DNA of 64,000 nucleotides from Ruegeria lacuscaerulensis (GTDB lineage Bacteria; Pseudomonadota; Alphaproteobacteria; Rhodobacterales; Rhodobacteraceae), in assembly GCF_013034685.1 (NCBI RefSeq), contig NZ_WQGO01000002.1, positions 310,001-374,000 on the forward strand, read 5' to 3'. Below the pieces are notes generated by a model. The model searched no databases. It worked only from the letters and a program-made list of their open reading frames with translations, and was not told the DNA's origin. Of the stretch, positions 27,537 through 39,605 are shown in pieces (the first letter of the stretch is position 1; each line of letters begins with the position of its first letter). The position numbers were made by a program, and so were the translations under genes.

Positions 27537-28583
27537 ATGCTGAAACGGACTTTCATGGCAGTATCCGCTGCTGCGCTTCTGACGGGTTTGGGACTTCCGG
27601 TGACCGCCGAGACGGCGTTCGACGGCCCCACCAGCGGACCCAAAGCCGCCGAGGGTAAATCCATTGTCGTCGTCGCGGGCGATCTGAAAAACGGCGGTAT
27701 TCTGGGCGTCACCAATGGCGTCGAGGAAGCCGTCGGAACCATTGGCTGGGACGTGCGCGTTCTGGACGGTGCGGGTTCTATTCAGGGCCGGACCGGGGCC
27801 ATTGGCCAGGCACTGGCTTTGCAACCTGACGGGATTATCATCAACGGCTTCGATGCCATCGAACAGCAGGCCGCGTTGGAAGGCGTGGTGAACGCAGGCA
27901 TTCCGATGGTGGCCTGGCACTCCGGTCCCAAGATCGGGTGTGACGCACCCGGAGGAATTTTCGCCAATGTCTCGACCGATGCCATGACCGTCTCTGAGGT
28001 GGCCGCGGAATGGGCGATGGATGACGGCGCCGATGGTGTTGGTGCCATCATCTTCACCGATTCGACCTATCAGATCGCCATCGACAAAGCGGACCGGATC
28101 AAGGAAACCATTGAGGCTGCCGGCGGTACGGTGCTTGAATATGTCGACACGCCCATCGCCGATACCTCGGCGCGGATGGGGCCGCTGACCACCAGCCTGT
28201 TGCAGAAATATGGTGATCAGTGGACCCATGCGCTTGCAATCAACGATCTATACTTCGACTTCATGGGGCCTGCATTGGCGGCGGCGGGTATCTCGTCCGA
28301 AGATGGGCCGCAGGCTGGGTCTGCTGGTGATGGATCAGAGGCCGCTTTCCAACGTATCCGCAGCGGCAACTACCAGACAATTACAGTGGCCGAGCCGCTG
28401 AACCTGCAGGGCTGGCAATTGGTCGACGAGTTGAACCGTGCCATTCAGGGCGAGCCATGCTCGGGCTATGTCACGTCGCCTGCGTTGGTGACCGAGGAAG
28501 GTTTGGCAAAACTTGGCGACAGCAATCAGTTCGATCCCGACAGCCCCTACCGCGAAGCTTACGCAAAGATCTGGGGCAAGTAA
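27537..28583 (+). CDS. Sugar ABC importer 1, substrate-binding protein
   Basis: 348 residues from the ATG at 27537, preceded by GGGAGGAG; the frame is open back into the permease gene without support. Signal peptide MLKRTFMAVSAAALLTGLGLPVTAE. The mature part is a type I periplasmic binding fold (IVVVAGDLKNGGILGVTNGVEEA, ALALQPDGIIINGFDAIEQQAAL, AGIPMVAWHSG). Captures the substrate for importer 1; given the catabolic genes downstream, a pentonate, its lactone or a related sugar is likely. Confidence 0.92.
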   Translation: MLKRTFMAVSAAALLTGLGLPVTAETAFDGPTSGPKAAEGKSIVVVAGDLKNGGILGVTNGVEEAVGTIGWDVRVLDGAGSIQGRTGAIGQALALQPDGIIINGFDAIEQQAALEGVVNAGIPMVAWHSGPKIGCDAPGGIFANVSTDAMTVSEVAAEWAMDDGADGVGAIIFTDSTYQIAIDKADRIKETIEAAGGTVLEYVDTPIADTSARMGPLTTSLLQKYGDQWTHALAINDLYFDFMGPALAAAGISSEDGPQAGSAGDGSEAAFQRIRSGNYQTITVAEPLNLQGWQLVDELNRAIQGEPCSGYVTSPALVTEEGLAKLGDSNQFDPDSPYREAYAKIWGK

Positions 28584-28595
28584 GCGAACAGGCGA

Positions 28596-28617
28596 CCCCT
28601 GCCTGAATCGGTAGGGG
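28596..28617 (+). terminator. Intercistronic hairpin after importer 1
   Basis: CCCCTGCC, six bases, GGTAGGGG pair into an 8-bp stem (one G-U). Placed 13 bases after the binding-protein stop with no strong U-run; probably stabilises the upstream mRNA or attenuates read-through into importer 2. Confidence 0.5.
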
Positions 28618-28701
28618 CCTCGTTCAAAAAATGACACAGCGCACAGCCAACTCAGCGGTCTTTTGACCGCCATGGCGGAGCTTTGCGCAGAGGAGGAAAC
28701 C

Positions 28702-29463
28702 ATGAGCGACCAGCCATTGGTTCAAATGCAAGGAATAACCAAACGTTTTGGCGGTGTGACGGCGCTGCAGGATGTGGATCTGACCGCATATGCGGGCGAA
28801 GTGCTTGCTATTGTTGGAGATAACGGGGCAGGTAAGTCCACCCTGATCAAGATTTTGACCGGAGTGTATCAGCCGACCGAAGGCCACATTCTGATGGATG
28901 GAAAACCGTTGGAGATGGCCAGCCACTCTGACGCAATCGCGAATGGCATTGATGCGGTTTATCAGACTTTGGCGTTGGCTGATCATCTGTCGCCGGCAGC
29001 GAACATGTTTCTTGGCAATGAGTTGACCAAGAACGTTTTCGGCATTCCGTTTCTGGACAACAAACGCATGAAGACCGAGGCCGCGCGGGTTTTGGAAGAA
29101 CGCCTTGGTGTCCGGCTGCGGTCAATGGATGTCATGACGGAAAGCCTTTCGGGCGGTCAGCGTCAGGCAGTTGCCATTTCGCGTGCGGTTTATCACGAAG
29201 ACCTTCGCTTGCTGGTGATGGACGAACCCACCGCAGCTTTGGGTCCGCAAGAAACCGCGCGGACGCTGAAACTGATCAAGGCGCTGCGCGAACAGGGTCT
29301 GGCCGTAATACTGATTTCACACTCGCTTGACGACGTCTTCGAGGTCGCCGACCGCGTTCATGTGCAACGCCGAGGGCGCGCCGTTGGCGTTGTCAAAACT
29401 GCGGATAGTTCCGTTCAAGACGTACTGGGCCTGATTGTCGGCGCCCAGGATGCGGCCGCGTGA
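28702..29463 (+). CDS. Sugar ABC importer 2, single-domain ATPase
   Basis: 253 residues from the ATG at 28702, preceded by GAGGAGGAAACC; the frame is open back to 28663. One ATPase domain only: Walker A IVGDNGAGKSTLIKILTG, signature LSGGQRQAVAISRAVY, Walker B LLVMDEPTAALG. It resembles the FrcA/XylG-like ATPases that act as a homodimer, unlike the two-domain ATPase of importer 1. Confidence 0.93.
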   Translation: MSDQPLVQMQGITKRFGGVTALQDVDLTAYAGEVLAIVGDNGAGKSTLIKILTGVYQPTEGHILMDGKPLEMASHSDAIANGIDAVYQTLALADHLSPAANMFLGNELTKNVFGIPFLDNKRMKTEAARVLEERLGVRLRSMDVMTESLSGGQRQAVAISRAVYHEDLRLLVMDEPTAALGPQETARTLKLIKALREQGLAVILISHSLDDVFEVADRVHVQRRGRAVGVVKTADSSVQDVLGLIVGAQDAAA

Positions 29464-29474
29464 AGGAGAACGAC

Positions 29475-30602
29475 ATGTCCGCAACCACCACAAATCCCGA
29501 ACAAAAGACCATCATGGACCGGCTAGAGCCCTATCTGGCGTTCATTGGTCCAATGGTAATGATCTTGGCGATCCTCATCTTTATGGGCATTGCTGAACCC
29601 GCGCGATATTTCCGTCTGACCAACCTGAACCTGATCCTGCTGGACGCGGCGCTCTATATGCCGATGGCCATGGCGATGACTTTCGTTATCACCCAGCGCG
29701 GGATCGACTTATCTATTGGCTCAATCGCGGCGCTGTCCGCGATCCTCATGGCGTTTTTGGTCAAACAATACGGGTTTCCCGCCTGGGTCGCCGTTCCTCT
29801 GGCAATTGTCCTTGGGGCGCTGATGGGTCTGATCAATGGTCTGGTCATTACCCGGTTCAAAGTTCCCGACTTGATCGGCACACTGGCGATGGACCTGGTC
29901 TATCGCGGTCTGGCGCTGGTGATTGCCAAAGGTCTGGTTCTGGCCCGTTTCCCGGACCTGATCACGGAAATTGGACGGGGTCAGATCCCGGGCTTTATTC
30001 CAGTCCCGGTGGTCCTGGGGCTGATTACAATGGCCATCGGCTACGTGGTCCTGACCCGCACTTATTTCGGGCGCTACACCATTGCTATCGGTTCGAACCC
30101 CGAGGCCAGCGAGATGACCGGTGTCGCCGTCGATCGCCACAAGATCTATGCCTATGTTCTGATGGGCGCTGCAGCAGCCATGGCTGGTGTCATGCTGACC
30201 GGAAAGCTGAACGCCATTCAGGCAACCTCGGCCCCCTATTTCAATCTACACGTCATCGCTGCGGTTGTTGTCGGCGGTACGTCCCTGTTCGGCGGGCGTG
30301 CCTCGATGATTGGATCTTTGGCCGGGGTGTTGTTGCTGTCGATGATGATCAACGCGCTGGTGACCCTGCGGATCGAATTCTTCTGGCAATCCGTCGCCTC
30401 GGGTGTGGTGATAGTCAGCTCGGTCGCACTGTACACCTGGATGCAAAAGAAAGACCGGGACGGGGCGCATGGCCTGATGGCGGCTCTGCGCAGCAAGGAG
30501 GCGCAGAAACTCATCCGCTTCTCTGCAGCGCTGATCGGCGCCCTGATCCTATTGCTGGCCCTTGGGGCGGGACTGGCAACCGAGCCTGCGCCAAGCGGCT
30601 AA
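29475..30602 (+). CDS. Sugar ABC importer 2, permease
   Basis: 375 residues from the ATG at 29475 with AAGGAG upstream; 11 bases downstream of the ATPase stop. Many hydrophobic helices, with MAMAMTFVITQRGIDLSIGSIAALSA, GLINGLVITRFKVPDLIGTLAM and YTIAIGSNPEASEMTGVAVDRHKI as family motifs, and an extra C-terminal helix after a cytoplasmic stretch. Membrane part of importer 2. Confidence 0.92.
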   Translation: MSATTTNPEQKTIMDRLEPYLAFIGPMVMILAILIFMGIAEPARYFRLTNLNLILLDAALYMPMAMAMTFVITQRGIDLSIGSIAALSAILMAFLVKQYGFPAWVAVPLAIVLGALMGLINGLVITRFKVPDLIGTLAMDLVYRGLALVIAKGLVLARFPDLITEIGRGQIPGFIPVPVVLGLITMAIGYVVLTRTYFGRYTIAIGSNPEASEMTGVAVDRHKIYAYVLMGAAAAMAGVMLTGKLNAIQATSAPYFNLHVIAAVVVGGTSLFGGRASMIGSLAGVLLLSMMINALVTLRIEFFWQSVASGVVIVSSVALYTWMQKKDRDGAHGLMAALRSKEAQKLIRFSAALIGALILLLALGAGLATEPAPSG

Positions 30603-30614
30603 GGCAATCAAAGT

Positions 30615-30646
30615 GGTGCGCCCGGAGGTAGGAGTCCTGGCGCACC
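30615..30646 (+). repeat. Intercistronic hairpin before the importer 2 binding protein
   Basis: Perfect 8-bp stem GGTGCGCC / GGCGCACC around 16 bases, just after the permease stop. Such hairpins in front of binding-protein genes often protect the transcript and raise expression of the binding protein over the membrane parts. Confidence 0.5.
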
Positions 30647-30685
30647 TGCAAGACCCCACAATGTTCGCGAAAGGGAGGACTTACC

Positions 30686-31831
30686 GTGAAACAATTGAAC
30701 AAAGCACTACTGACGACAAGCCTGTTTTGCCTGTGTGCCGCTTCGGCCATGGCGGAAACCAAGCTGCCTCTGAAGGAACTGCCCGGCATCGGCGACCGAG
30801 ATTACTGGGTGCCCGGCGAAGTGAATGCCGAGGGCAAGCTTGAGGCGCTTCAGGCAACGACTGGCGCGGAAGCCGTGAAATACACCGGTACGCAGGATGC
30901 GCCGTTGCAGATTGCGCTGATCTATCCGTCTGCGGATACGTCCGATTTCTGGGCGCGTAATTATCTGGCGATGACAAAACGTCTGGAAGAGCTGGGTATT
31001 GAATACGAGACGACCGAGTTTGCCAGCCGCCAGATTGAGCACAGCCTGCAATCGACCTATGCCAACCAGGTGGTTCAGGATGCAGATCTGTATGACTTCG
31101 TGATCTTCGGGCCGTCAGAACTGGCCATTCAGGCCGACAATATTGACAAGATGGCAGGCAATGACGGCTTTGCGACCTTTGTCTGGGCCTTCCACACACC
31201 GCCCAAAGACCTGACCAATCAGCCCGATGCGTGGTTCGACTTCAGTTCGGCTGCGGGCGCACTGACCATGTGCGACTACATGCTGGAGCGTCTTGGCAAT
31301 GATGTGACCATGGCGATGAACCGGGGTATTCCGGGCATCACGGACGATCAGCGCTCGGGTGATTTCAAGGCCTGCGTCGAGGAGAAAGGCAATTGGAACA
31401 CCGTTTACGAACACTACGGCGAGTATCAGCGTGAAGGCGGGTTCGAAGGCACCAGCCTGATCCTGCAAGCCTATCCCGAGGCTACAATTATCCACAACGC
31501 CAACACTGCAATGGCGATGGGATCGGTTGAGGCTCAGGTCGCGGTCGGCAAAGAGAAAGACGTGTTCTCAACCGGCTGGGGCGGCACAGGCCTTGAACTG
31601 GATGCCATCCGCCGGGGTGAGCTGGATGCTACGCCGATGCGTATGGGCGATGACGTTGGGGCCGCCACGGCCGAGGCGATCAAGGCGCATCTGGAAGGAC
31701 GTCAAGACGAACTGCCCTTTGTTTTCCTTGGCCGGATCACGGTTGCTCATGATCAGATGAGTGCCGAAGAACTTGACGCGCTGGAACAGGAAGCCTTCCG
31801 CTTCTCAGGCGTCGGGGCGCTGGAACGCTAA
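30686..31831 (+). CDS. Sugar ABC importer 2, substrate-binding protein
   Basis: 381 residues from a GTG with GGGAGGAC upstream. Signal peptide KQLNKALLTTSLFCLCAASAMA. Mature part is a type I binding fold of the TorT/LuxP-like branch (LQIALIYPSADTSDFWARNYLAMTKRLEELG, FVIFGPSELAIQADNIDKM, MAMNRGIPGITDDQRSGDFKACVEEKG). It is clearly different from the importer 1 binding protein, so the two transporters probably take different compounds. Confidence 0.9.
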   Translation: MKQLNKALLTTSLFCLCAASAMAETKLPLKELPGIGDRDYWVPGEVNAEGKLEALQATTGAEAVKYTGTQDAPLQIALIYPSADTSDFWARNYLAMTKRLEELGIEYETTEFASRQIEHSLQSTYANQVVQDADLYDFVIFGPSELAIQADNIDKMAGNDGFATFVWAFHTPPKDLTNQPDAWFDFSSAAGALTMCDYMLERLGNDVTMAMNRGIPGITDDQRSGDFKACVEEKGNWNTVYEHYGEYQREGGFEGTSLILQAYPEATIIHNANTAMAMGSVEAQVAVGKEKDVFSTGWGGTGLELDAIRRGELDATPMRMGDDVGAATAEAIKAHLEGRQDELPFVFLGRITVAHDQMSAEELDALEQEAFRFSGVGALER

Positions 31832-31906
31832 GGAGTGCGTCTGTGGCCGATATGTGAGTGGTCGGCCACAGACACCTCGACAATCTACTATTCAGATGAG
31901 GTCTAC

Positions 31907-32865
31907 ATGGCGCAGTCCATGATGTTGGTTGAAAAATGCAGCCATCGAATAAGCTGGTACGACATAGACACCGGCGCATCGCAGGGGTGTCTGGAGCTGC
32001 CGCAGTTCCCCCACGAGTTCGTTGTGGATGACGAATTTCGTTATGCCTATGTGGGTCACTACGGTGTGCAGAATTCAGACATAGCTGGCAATCACGGCCG
32101 CTCGGTCATCGTGATTGATATCCGAGAGAGAAAAATCGTTCACGTCTACGATCTGGGTGAACACGCGCGACCCCACGGGATTGGGCTGGATGGGCAGGGG
32201 CGTCTCTACGTCCTGTCGGAATGGTCGGGTCACTTGCTGGTCAAGGAAAACCCTCGCGCTTTCGACCAGGGTTGGGATCACATCACGCCAACAGGGGGCA
32301 CCAAAGGGCACCTCTTTGCGCTGACCAAAGACGGCCTGACGGCTTTTGCGATGAATCTGACGTCAGGCGACGTTACCAAGTTCAATCCTTACGACGCCTC
32401 GATCGAGCCTATCTCGATCAAGACCGGACAAAAGCCCGAAGGGCGCTGCCTGCGTGAAGAAACAGCGACGCTTTATACCTCGCAACGCATTTCGAACACA
32501 GTGGCTGTAATCAATACGAAGACGCTTGAGATCGAACGCACGTTTCCGACGCCCAACGATCCCTGCCGCATCTACTACGATGAAAAGCGCAATCGTCTTC
32601 TGACAATGAACCATTTTGGCAGGTCGTTTTCCGTTTTTGACGAAGCGACAGGCAAGCTGTTGCACGAACAAAAAACACCAGCGAACCCTTTGGCCCTGTG
32701 TATCGACGACGAAGCGGACTTTGCCTACATCGCAGTTGATTGCGAACAGGTGCAGCGGTTCGACCTTGATACGTTCGAGGTGGTTCAAACTTTCGACACG
32801 GGCAACGAGCCAGATGTCATGGTCATCTTGCCCGATGGATTTTCGAGACATTGGGAGAAAGCGGC

Positions 32866-32869
<4 letters not shown>
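31907..32869 (+). CDS. Beta-propeller protein (YncE-like)
   Basis: 320 residues from the ATG at 31907 with GAGG upstream; the frame is open back to 31835. A repeating strand pattern with HxxVVDDEFRYAYVGHYG, GRSVIVIDIRERKIVHVYDLG, HGIGLDGQGRLYVLSEWSGHL, NTVAVINTKTLEIERTFPTPNDPCRIYYD suggests a seven-bladed propeller. No signal peptide, so cytoplasmic. Possibly a lactonase or a sensor protein. Its stop codon overlaps the start of the PdxA-family gene (ATGA), so it belongs to the catabolic operon. Confidence 0.75.
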
Positions 32870-35056
<2,187 letters not shown>

Positions 35057-35059
35057 TCC

Positions 35060-35968
35060 ATGAGCTATACCGGTATCTGGCCCGTTGCGCCGACACCATT
35101 CCACGAAGACGGAACACTTGATCTGGAAGGGATGAAGCGCGTTCTGGATTGCCTGATCGATCAAGGCGCGGACGGGATCTGCGTTTTGGCTAATTTCTCA
35201 GAGCAATTCCTGATCTCGGATGAGGAGCGCGCGATCCTGACCCGGCTCAGCCTTGAACATGTCGCGAGCCGCGTGCCGATGATCGTGACGATCAGCCATT
35301 TTGCGACGCAGATCGCAGTGGAACGGGCCAAATTCGCCAAAGATCTGGGCGCGGACATCGTGATGATGATGCCGCCCTATCACGGGGCGCTTCTGAAGGG
35401 GACCGCGCAGCAGACCTATGATCAGTTTGCAGCCGTGGGCGAGGTCGGCATTCCGATCATGGTCCAAGACGCGCCCTTGTCGGGCGTTGATCTGCCGGTG
35501 CCGTTGCTGGTGCGGATGGCGCAAGAGATTGAGATGGTGAAGCTGTTCAAAATCGAATGCCCTCGCGCCGCGAACAAGCTGCGGGCGCTGATTGCCGAAG
35601 GCGGAGAGGCGATTGAAGCACCCTTTGATGGCGAGGAAGGCATAACCTTACTGGCCGATCTGGATGCAGGGGCGACGGGCTCAATGACCTCAGGCATGAT
35701 CGTGGACCAGATAAAGCCGGTCATCACACATCACCTTGCAGGCCGTGTAGATGAGGCGACGGCGGCCTATGGCCGGGTGGCGATGGTGATCAACCATGAA
35801 AACCGCCAATGCGGCTGGCAATCCTGCAAAGCGGCGATGGTCGAAGGGGGCGTCATCGGGTCCGAGTTCTGCCGCCATCCCATTGATCCGCTGCAACCGG
35901 CCATCCGAGACCGGTTGATAGACCTTTTAAAACCGCTGGACCCAATGGTCCTGAATTGGGGAAAATAA
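35060..35968 (+). CDS. DapA-family 2-keto-3-deoxypentonate dehydratase
   Basis: 302 residues, three bases after the previous stop. The DHDPS/NAL barrel fold is evident: WPVAPTPFHEDGTLDLEGMKRVLD at the N-terminus and the Schiff-base Lys at about 164 in VKLFKIE. The tyrosine-bearing YN.P motif of true DHDPS is replaced by VQDAPLSG, as in dehydratases acting on 2-keto-3-deoxy sugar acids. Between a sugar-acid dehydratase and a 2-oxoglutarate semialdehyde dehydrogenase it most likely makes 2-oxoglutarate semialdehyde. An aldolase role (pyruvate plus glycolaldehyde) is the alternative. Confidence 0.85.
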   Translation: MSYTGIWPVAPTPFHEDGTLDLEGMKRVLDCLIDQGADGICVLANFSEQFLISDEERAILTRLSLEHVASRVPMIVTISHFATQIAVERAKFAKDLGADIVMMMPPYHGALLKGTAQQTYDQFAAVGEVGIPIMVQDAPLSGVDLPVPLLVRMAQEIEMVKLFKIECPRAANKLRALIAEGGEAIEAPFDGEEGITLLADLDAGATGSMTSGMIVDQIKPVITHHLAGRVDEATAAYGRVAMVINHENRQCGWQSCKAAMVEGGVIGSEFCRHPIDPLQPAIRDRLIDLLKPLDPMVLNWGK

Positions 35969-35969
35969 A

Positions 35970-37481
35970 ATGATACTTGGACAAAATCTGATCGACGGCG
36001 CATGGGTCGGGTCAGACAATCTGCGTGCCTCAGACGATCTTGACGGCCAAAGCTTTGCTCAGGCCACCGCCGCGCAGGTGGATGACGCGTGCCGCGCCGC
36101 ACGTTGCGATTTCCGCGCTTACTCGGGTAAATCGCGGACCGAGCGCGCCACATTCTTGCGCACGATTGCCGAACAGATGGATGTGCTAGGTGACGAGATC
36201 ACGCAAACCGGCATGGCTGAGACAGGCCTGCCCGAGGCGCGGCTGGTGGGTGAACGTGGACGCACAACGGGCCAGTTACGCATGTTCGCAGATCTGATCG
36301 AAGAGACTGGGTATCTCGATATACGTAAAGAAGGCGCCCTCCCTGACCGGACACCTCTCCCTCGTCCGGATTTGCGCCTGACGCACAAAGCAATAGGTCC
36401 AGTGGCCGTGTTTGGTGCGTCGAACTTCCCGCTCGCCTTCTCCACGGCGGGCGGGGACACCGCCTCGGCCCTTGCTGCTGGGTGCCCGGTGATCGTCAAG
36501 GGACACAGCGCTCATGCAGGCACTGCTGAACTTGTAGGACAAGCCATTGCCAAGGCGATCGAGATTTGCGGCATGCCAGCTGCTACATTTCAGATCTTGC
36601 AAGGATCAGGGCGCGAGGTGGGTTCCGCCCTTGTTCAGCAACCCGAGATCACTGCCGTCGGTTTTACAGGATCACTCGCCGGGGGCAGGGCGCTTTATGA
36701 TCTATGCCATGCGCGTTCAAACCCTATCCCCTTTTATGGTGAGCTTGGCTCGGTCAATCCTATGTTCTGCCTTCCAGACGCGATGCGTGCCCGCGCGACC
36801 GAGATCGGCGCTGGCTGGGCCGCGTCTCTGACCATGGGGGCCGGACAGTTCTGCACCAATCCCGGGGTTGCCGTGATGCTGAAAGGCCCGGATGCGGATG
36901 CATTGGAAACCGCCTGTGTCGCCGCGCTGAACGACACGGCAGAGCAGAAAATGCTAACAGACGGAATCCTTGGCGCTTATGAGCAGGGGGTTCGCGAATT
37001 CCGCGATCTGATGGTCGAGGTTACGTCTTGCAGTGCCGCGACGGGTAAACGCGCCGCTGTGCCTGCTTTGTTCAAAGTCAGTGCGGCGGAGTGGATGGCG
37101 AACCCCAAGCTGCAGCACGAAGTATTTGGTGCTGCTGGCATTATCGTCTTGTGTGACGACACAGAGCAGATGCAACAGCTGGCGGAATGTCTGGAAGGAC
37201 AGCTGACGCTGACCTTGCATCTGGACGACTCGGATGCCGCGTTGGCCAAGTCACTGATGCCCATTCTCGAGGAAAAAGCAGGTCGTTTATTGGCAAACGG
37301 CTATCCCACCGGAGTCGAGGTGTGTTCATCAATGATGCATGGCGGGCCCTATCCGGCCAGCACAGATGTCCGTGCGACCTCCGTCGGCACACTGGCGATC
37401 GTACGCTGGCTGCGCCCGGTCAGTTATCAAAACATCCCGGACGCATTGCTGCCGGATGAATTGAAAGGCCTAAGTGCCTGA
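35970..37481 (+). CDS. 2-oxoglutarate semialdehyde dehydrogenase
   Basis: 503 residues, starting one base after the DapA-family stop. Aldehyde dehydrogenase family with catalytic Cys in GAGQFCTNPG and general-base Glu in FYGELGSVNP, cofactor loop FTGSLAGGRAL. These motif forms match the KGSADH type III branch known from pentose and hexarate oxidative pathways. NAD(P)-dependent oxidation of 2-oxoglutarate semialdehyde to 2-oxoglutarate ends the pathway in the TCA cycle. Confidence 0.9.
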   Translation: MILGQNLIDGAWVGSDNLRASDDLDGQSFAQATAAQVDDACRAARCDFRAYSGKSRTERATFLRTIAEQMDVLGDEITQTGMAETGLPEARLVGERGRTTGQLRMFADLIEETGYLDIRKEGALPDRTPLPRPDLRLTHKAIGPVAVFGASNFPLAFSTAGGDTASALAAGCPVIVKGHSAHAGTAELVGQAIAKAIEICGMPAATFQILQGSGREVGSALVQQPEITAVGFTGSLAGGRALYDLCHARSNPIPFYGELGSVNPMFCLPDAMRARATEIGAGWAASLTMGAGQFCTNPGVAVMLKGPDADALETACVAALNDTAEQKMLTDGILGAYEQGVREFRDLMVEVTSCSAATGKRAAVPALFKVSAAEWMANPKLQHEVFGAAGIIVLCDDTEQMQQLAECLEGQLTLTLHLDDSDAALAKSLMPILEEKAGRLLANGYPTGVEVCSSMMHGGPYPASTDVRATSVGTLAIVRWLRPVSYQNIPDALLPDELKGLSA

Positions 37482-37604
37482 CGGTCGCAATCGTCAGGTG
37501 ACCGCCCCTATACGGTCCTTTGGGCCATCTCTGGCCTGACCCGGAACTGCCTGGAGTGCGCAGCTTTTCACCCCAGGAAAACAGAAAAACGAAGGAGAAA
37601 ACGG

Positions 37605-38534
37605 ATGTACGGCGTTCTCGACGGAACCGGTTTTGAAGTCATCGAAAACGAATTCGAGGCCTGTTTCATCGGCCATGCTCGGGTCGAGCGGTTATGGACC
37701 GGTGCACGGTGGTCCGAGGGCCCGGCGTGGTTTGCCGCCGGGCGTTATCTGGTGTGGTCGGATATTCCCAACAACCGCCTGATGCGATGGGACGATACAG
37801 ATGGTTCGGTCTCGGTGTTTCGGCAACCCTCCAACAACGCCAATGGCAACACGGTAGACCGGCAGGGACGCTTGGTGTCGTGCGAGCACCTAACCCGACG
37901 TGTCACCCGAACCGAGCATGATGGATCCATCACGGTTCTGGCGGACGCATGGCAGGGAAAGCGCCTGAACTCACCAAACGACGTCGTTGTTAAATCGGAT
38001 GGGTCCATTTGGTTCACGGACCCATCCTACGGGATCATGATGGACTATGAAGGCGAGCGCGCCGAAAGCGAGATTGGCGTGTGCCACGTGTATCGCGTAG
38101 ACCCGACATCGGGTGAGGTCACAGCGGTTGCAACTGATTTCGTCAAACCCAATGGCTTGGCTTTTTCACCGGATGAGAGCGCACTTTATATCTCGGATAC
38201 CGGTATCACGCATGACCCGGAAGGTCCGGCCCATATTCGCCGGTTCAGCGTATCGAACGACGGAAAAACCCTTTCAGGAGGTGAGGTCTTCGCCAATTGC
38301 TCTGCCGGATTGTTCGACGGTTTCAGGCCAGACCGCGACGGCCGCATCTGGAGTTCCGCCGCAGACGGTGTTCATTGCCTGAACCCCCAAGGAGATCTGA
38401 TCGGCAAGGTCCACATGCCCGAGATGGTAGGAAATGTGTGTTTTGGCGGTGCCAAGCTGAACCGACTGTTCGCGGCGGGAACAAGCAGCCTTTACGCGAT
38501 CTATCTGAATGTAAACGGCGTCTCACCGGTTTGA
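37605..38534 (+). CDS. SMP-30/gluconolactonase-family lactonase
   Basis: 309 residues, ATG preceded by AAGGAGAAAACGG. SMP-30 family beta-propeller: WSEGPAWFAAGRYLVWSDIPNNRLMRW with the metal-ligand Glu, NSPNDVVVKSDGSIWFTDPSYGI with Asn and Asp, and KPNGLAFSPDESALYISDTG. Expected to open a sugar lactone to the acid, feeding the dehydratase genes upstream. Separated from them by 120 bases, so possibly with its own promoter but the same physiological unit. Confidence 0.9.
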   Translation: MYGVLDGTGFEVIENEFEACFIGHARVERLWTGARWSEGPAWFAAGRYLVWSDIPNNRLMRWDDTDGSVSVFRQPSNNANGNTVDRQGRLVSCEHLTRRVTRTEHDGSITVLADAWQGKRLNSPNDVVVKSDGSIWFTDPSYGIMMDYEGERAESEIGVCHVYRVDPTSGEVTAVATDFVKPNGLAFSPDESALYISDTGITHDPEGPAHIRRFSVSNDGKTLSGGEVFANCSAGLFDGFRPDRDGRIWSSAADGVHCLNPQGDLIGKVHMPEMVGNVCFGGAKLNRLFAAGTSSLYAIYLNVNGVSPV

Positions 38535-39605
38535 TTCTACTTGCTGCAATAGGATTGAATGTAGGGGGAAAACTGCAAAGCGCTCTATGTGTATGCCGTT
38601 CAGGTTGTAATACTAAGGTCTGCAAGGCATTTTTGGATGAAGGCAGTGAATGTCCGCAATGTGAGTAGGCTGCGGTGTTTAAGCACACAGTTTAATGGCA
38701 GGATTGGGCCGTACTAAAAAATGTAGCTGCGCGCTTACCCTTCATAAACAATTGTCAGAAACTCACCTCTTTATTTTCGAGCCTATGACGCGCGTAGGTA
38801 CATCCCTGCTTGTTGGTTGTCCTCGCTTGTGCGCCCGGACCCGTACTGCTTTCCCGTTGGCATACTGTCTTTCGTGTTCGGCCACCCAATGCTCAGTTGG
38901 CGCAGCTCGACTTGCTGCTTGTAGTGCTCAAAGCGAAGCCTTGCCTTTTGTTCAGTCAGATGCCGCGCACCTGCAGGTCCAATTCGAATGGTACGGTGAG
39001 ACTTGAAAACTCGGTCATTCAAGCCTTGCCAAACATCTGCGCTGTTTTGGCCTGAGATGCGAGAGGCTTGCAACCTTTTGTGACTTTAAATCGTCCTCAC
39101 GCGCAGCAAGAGCCGCGAAAAGCATAAACCCAATTGTCATCTCGTATATGAGGTGACATTCATGCCGCTTCAGATGTTTTCTCAATGAAGTGTCGTTGGG
39201 CAATAGTCCTGCCCTCATAAGCCCTACAAATACGGTTCGTGAAGTTGCCAATGGGCGACACTAAAGTTGGGTCGACTATCTTGCGACTTTGATGTCTCCA
39301 GCGCACAGGACGCATCAAAGTAGATGGTGCTAGTATTGCAGATATGGACTGCGCTCCTTTCCACGACACCATCGGAATGAAGGTGTTTGTCACCGCCTGA
39401 CGGCGGGCGGCTGGCCCACTGCGCGGCCAAGCCTGTAGCACTTTGGCCCCAAAAGAAAAATGCCAGCCCCTGTACATCAGATCTGAGCCGCCAACATACC
39501 AACGCCGTCGCCGGTCAAGAGATCGAAGGTCTGGCAAATGTCAGCAATGTAGAATGCGACTGCAGAATTCAGTACCAATCTGGAACGGCAGATCAGGGTC
39601 GATCT
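38535..39605. other. Gene-free stretch between lactonase and ABC-2 exporter
   Basis: About 1.07 kb without a convincing gene. Several short frames (for example 38695-39006 plus, 39160-39537 minus) have unusual composition and no recognisable family. Probably eroded sequence or island boundary. Confidence 0.4.

Noticed and set aside
35060..35968. Dihydrodipicolinate synthase for lysine biosynthesis
   Set aside because: The tyrosine motif of DHDPS is replaced by VQDAPLSG and the gene is locked into a sugar-acid operon.
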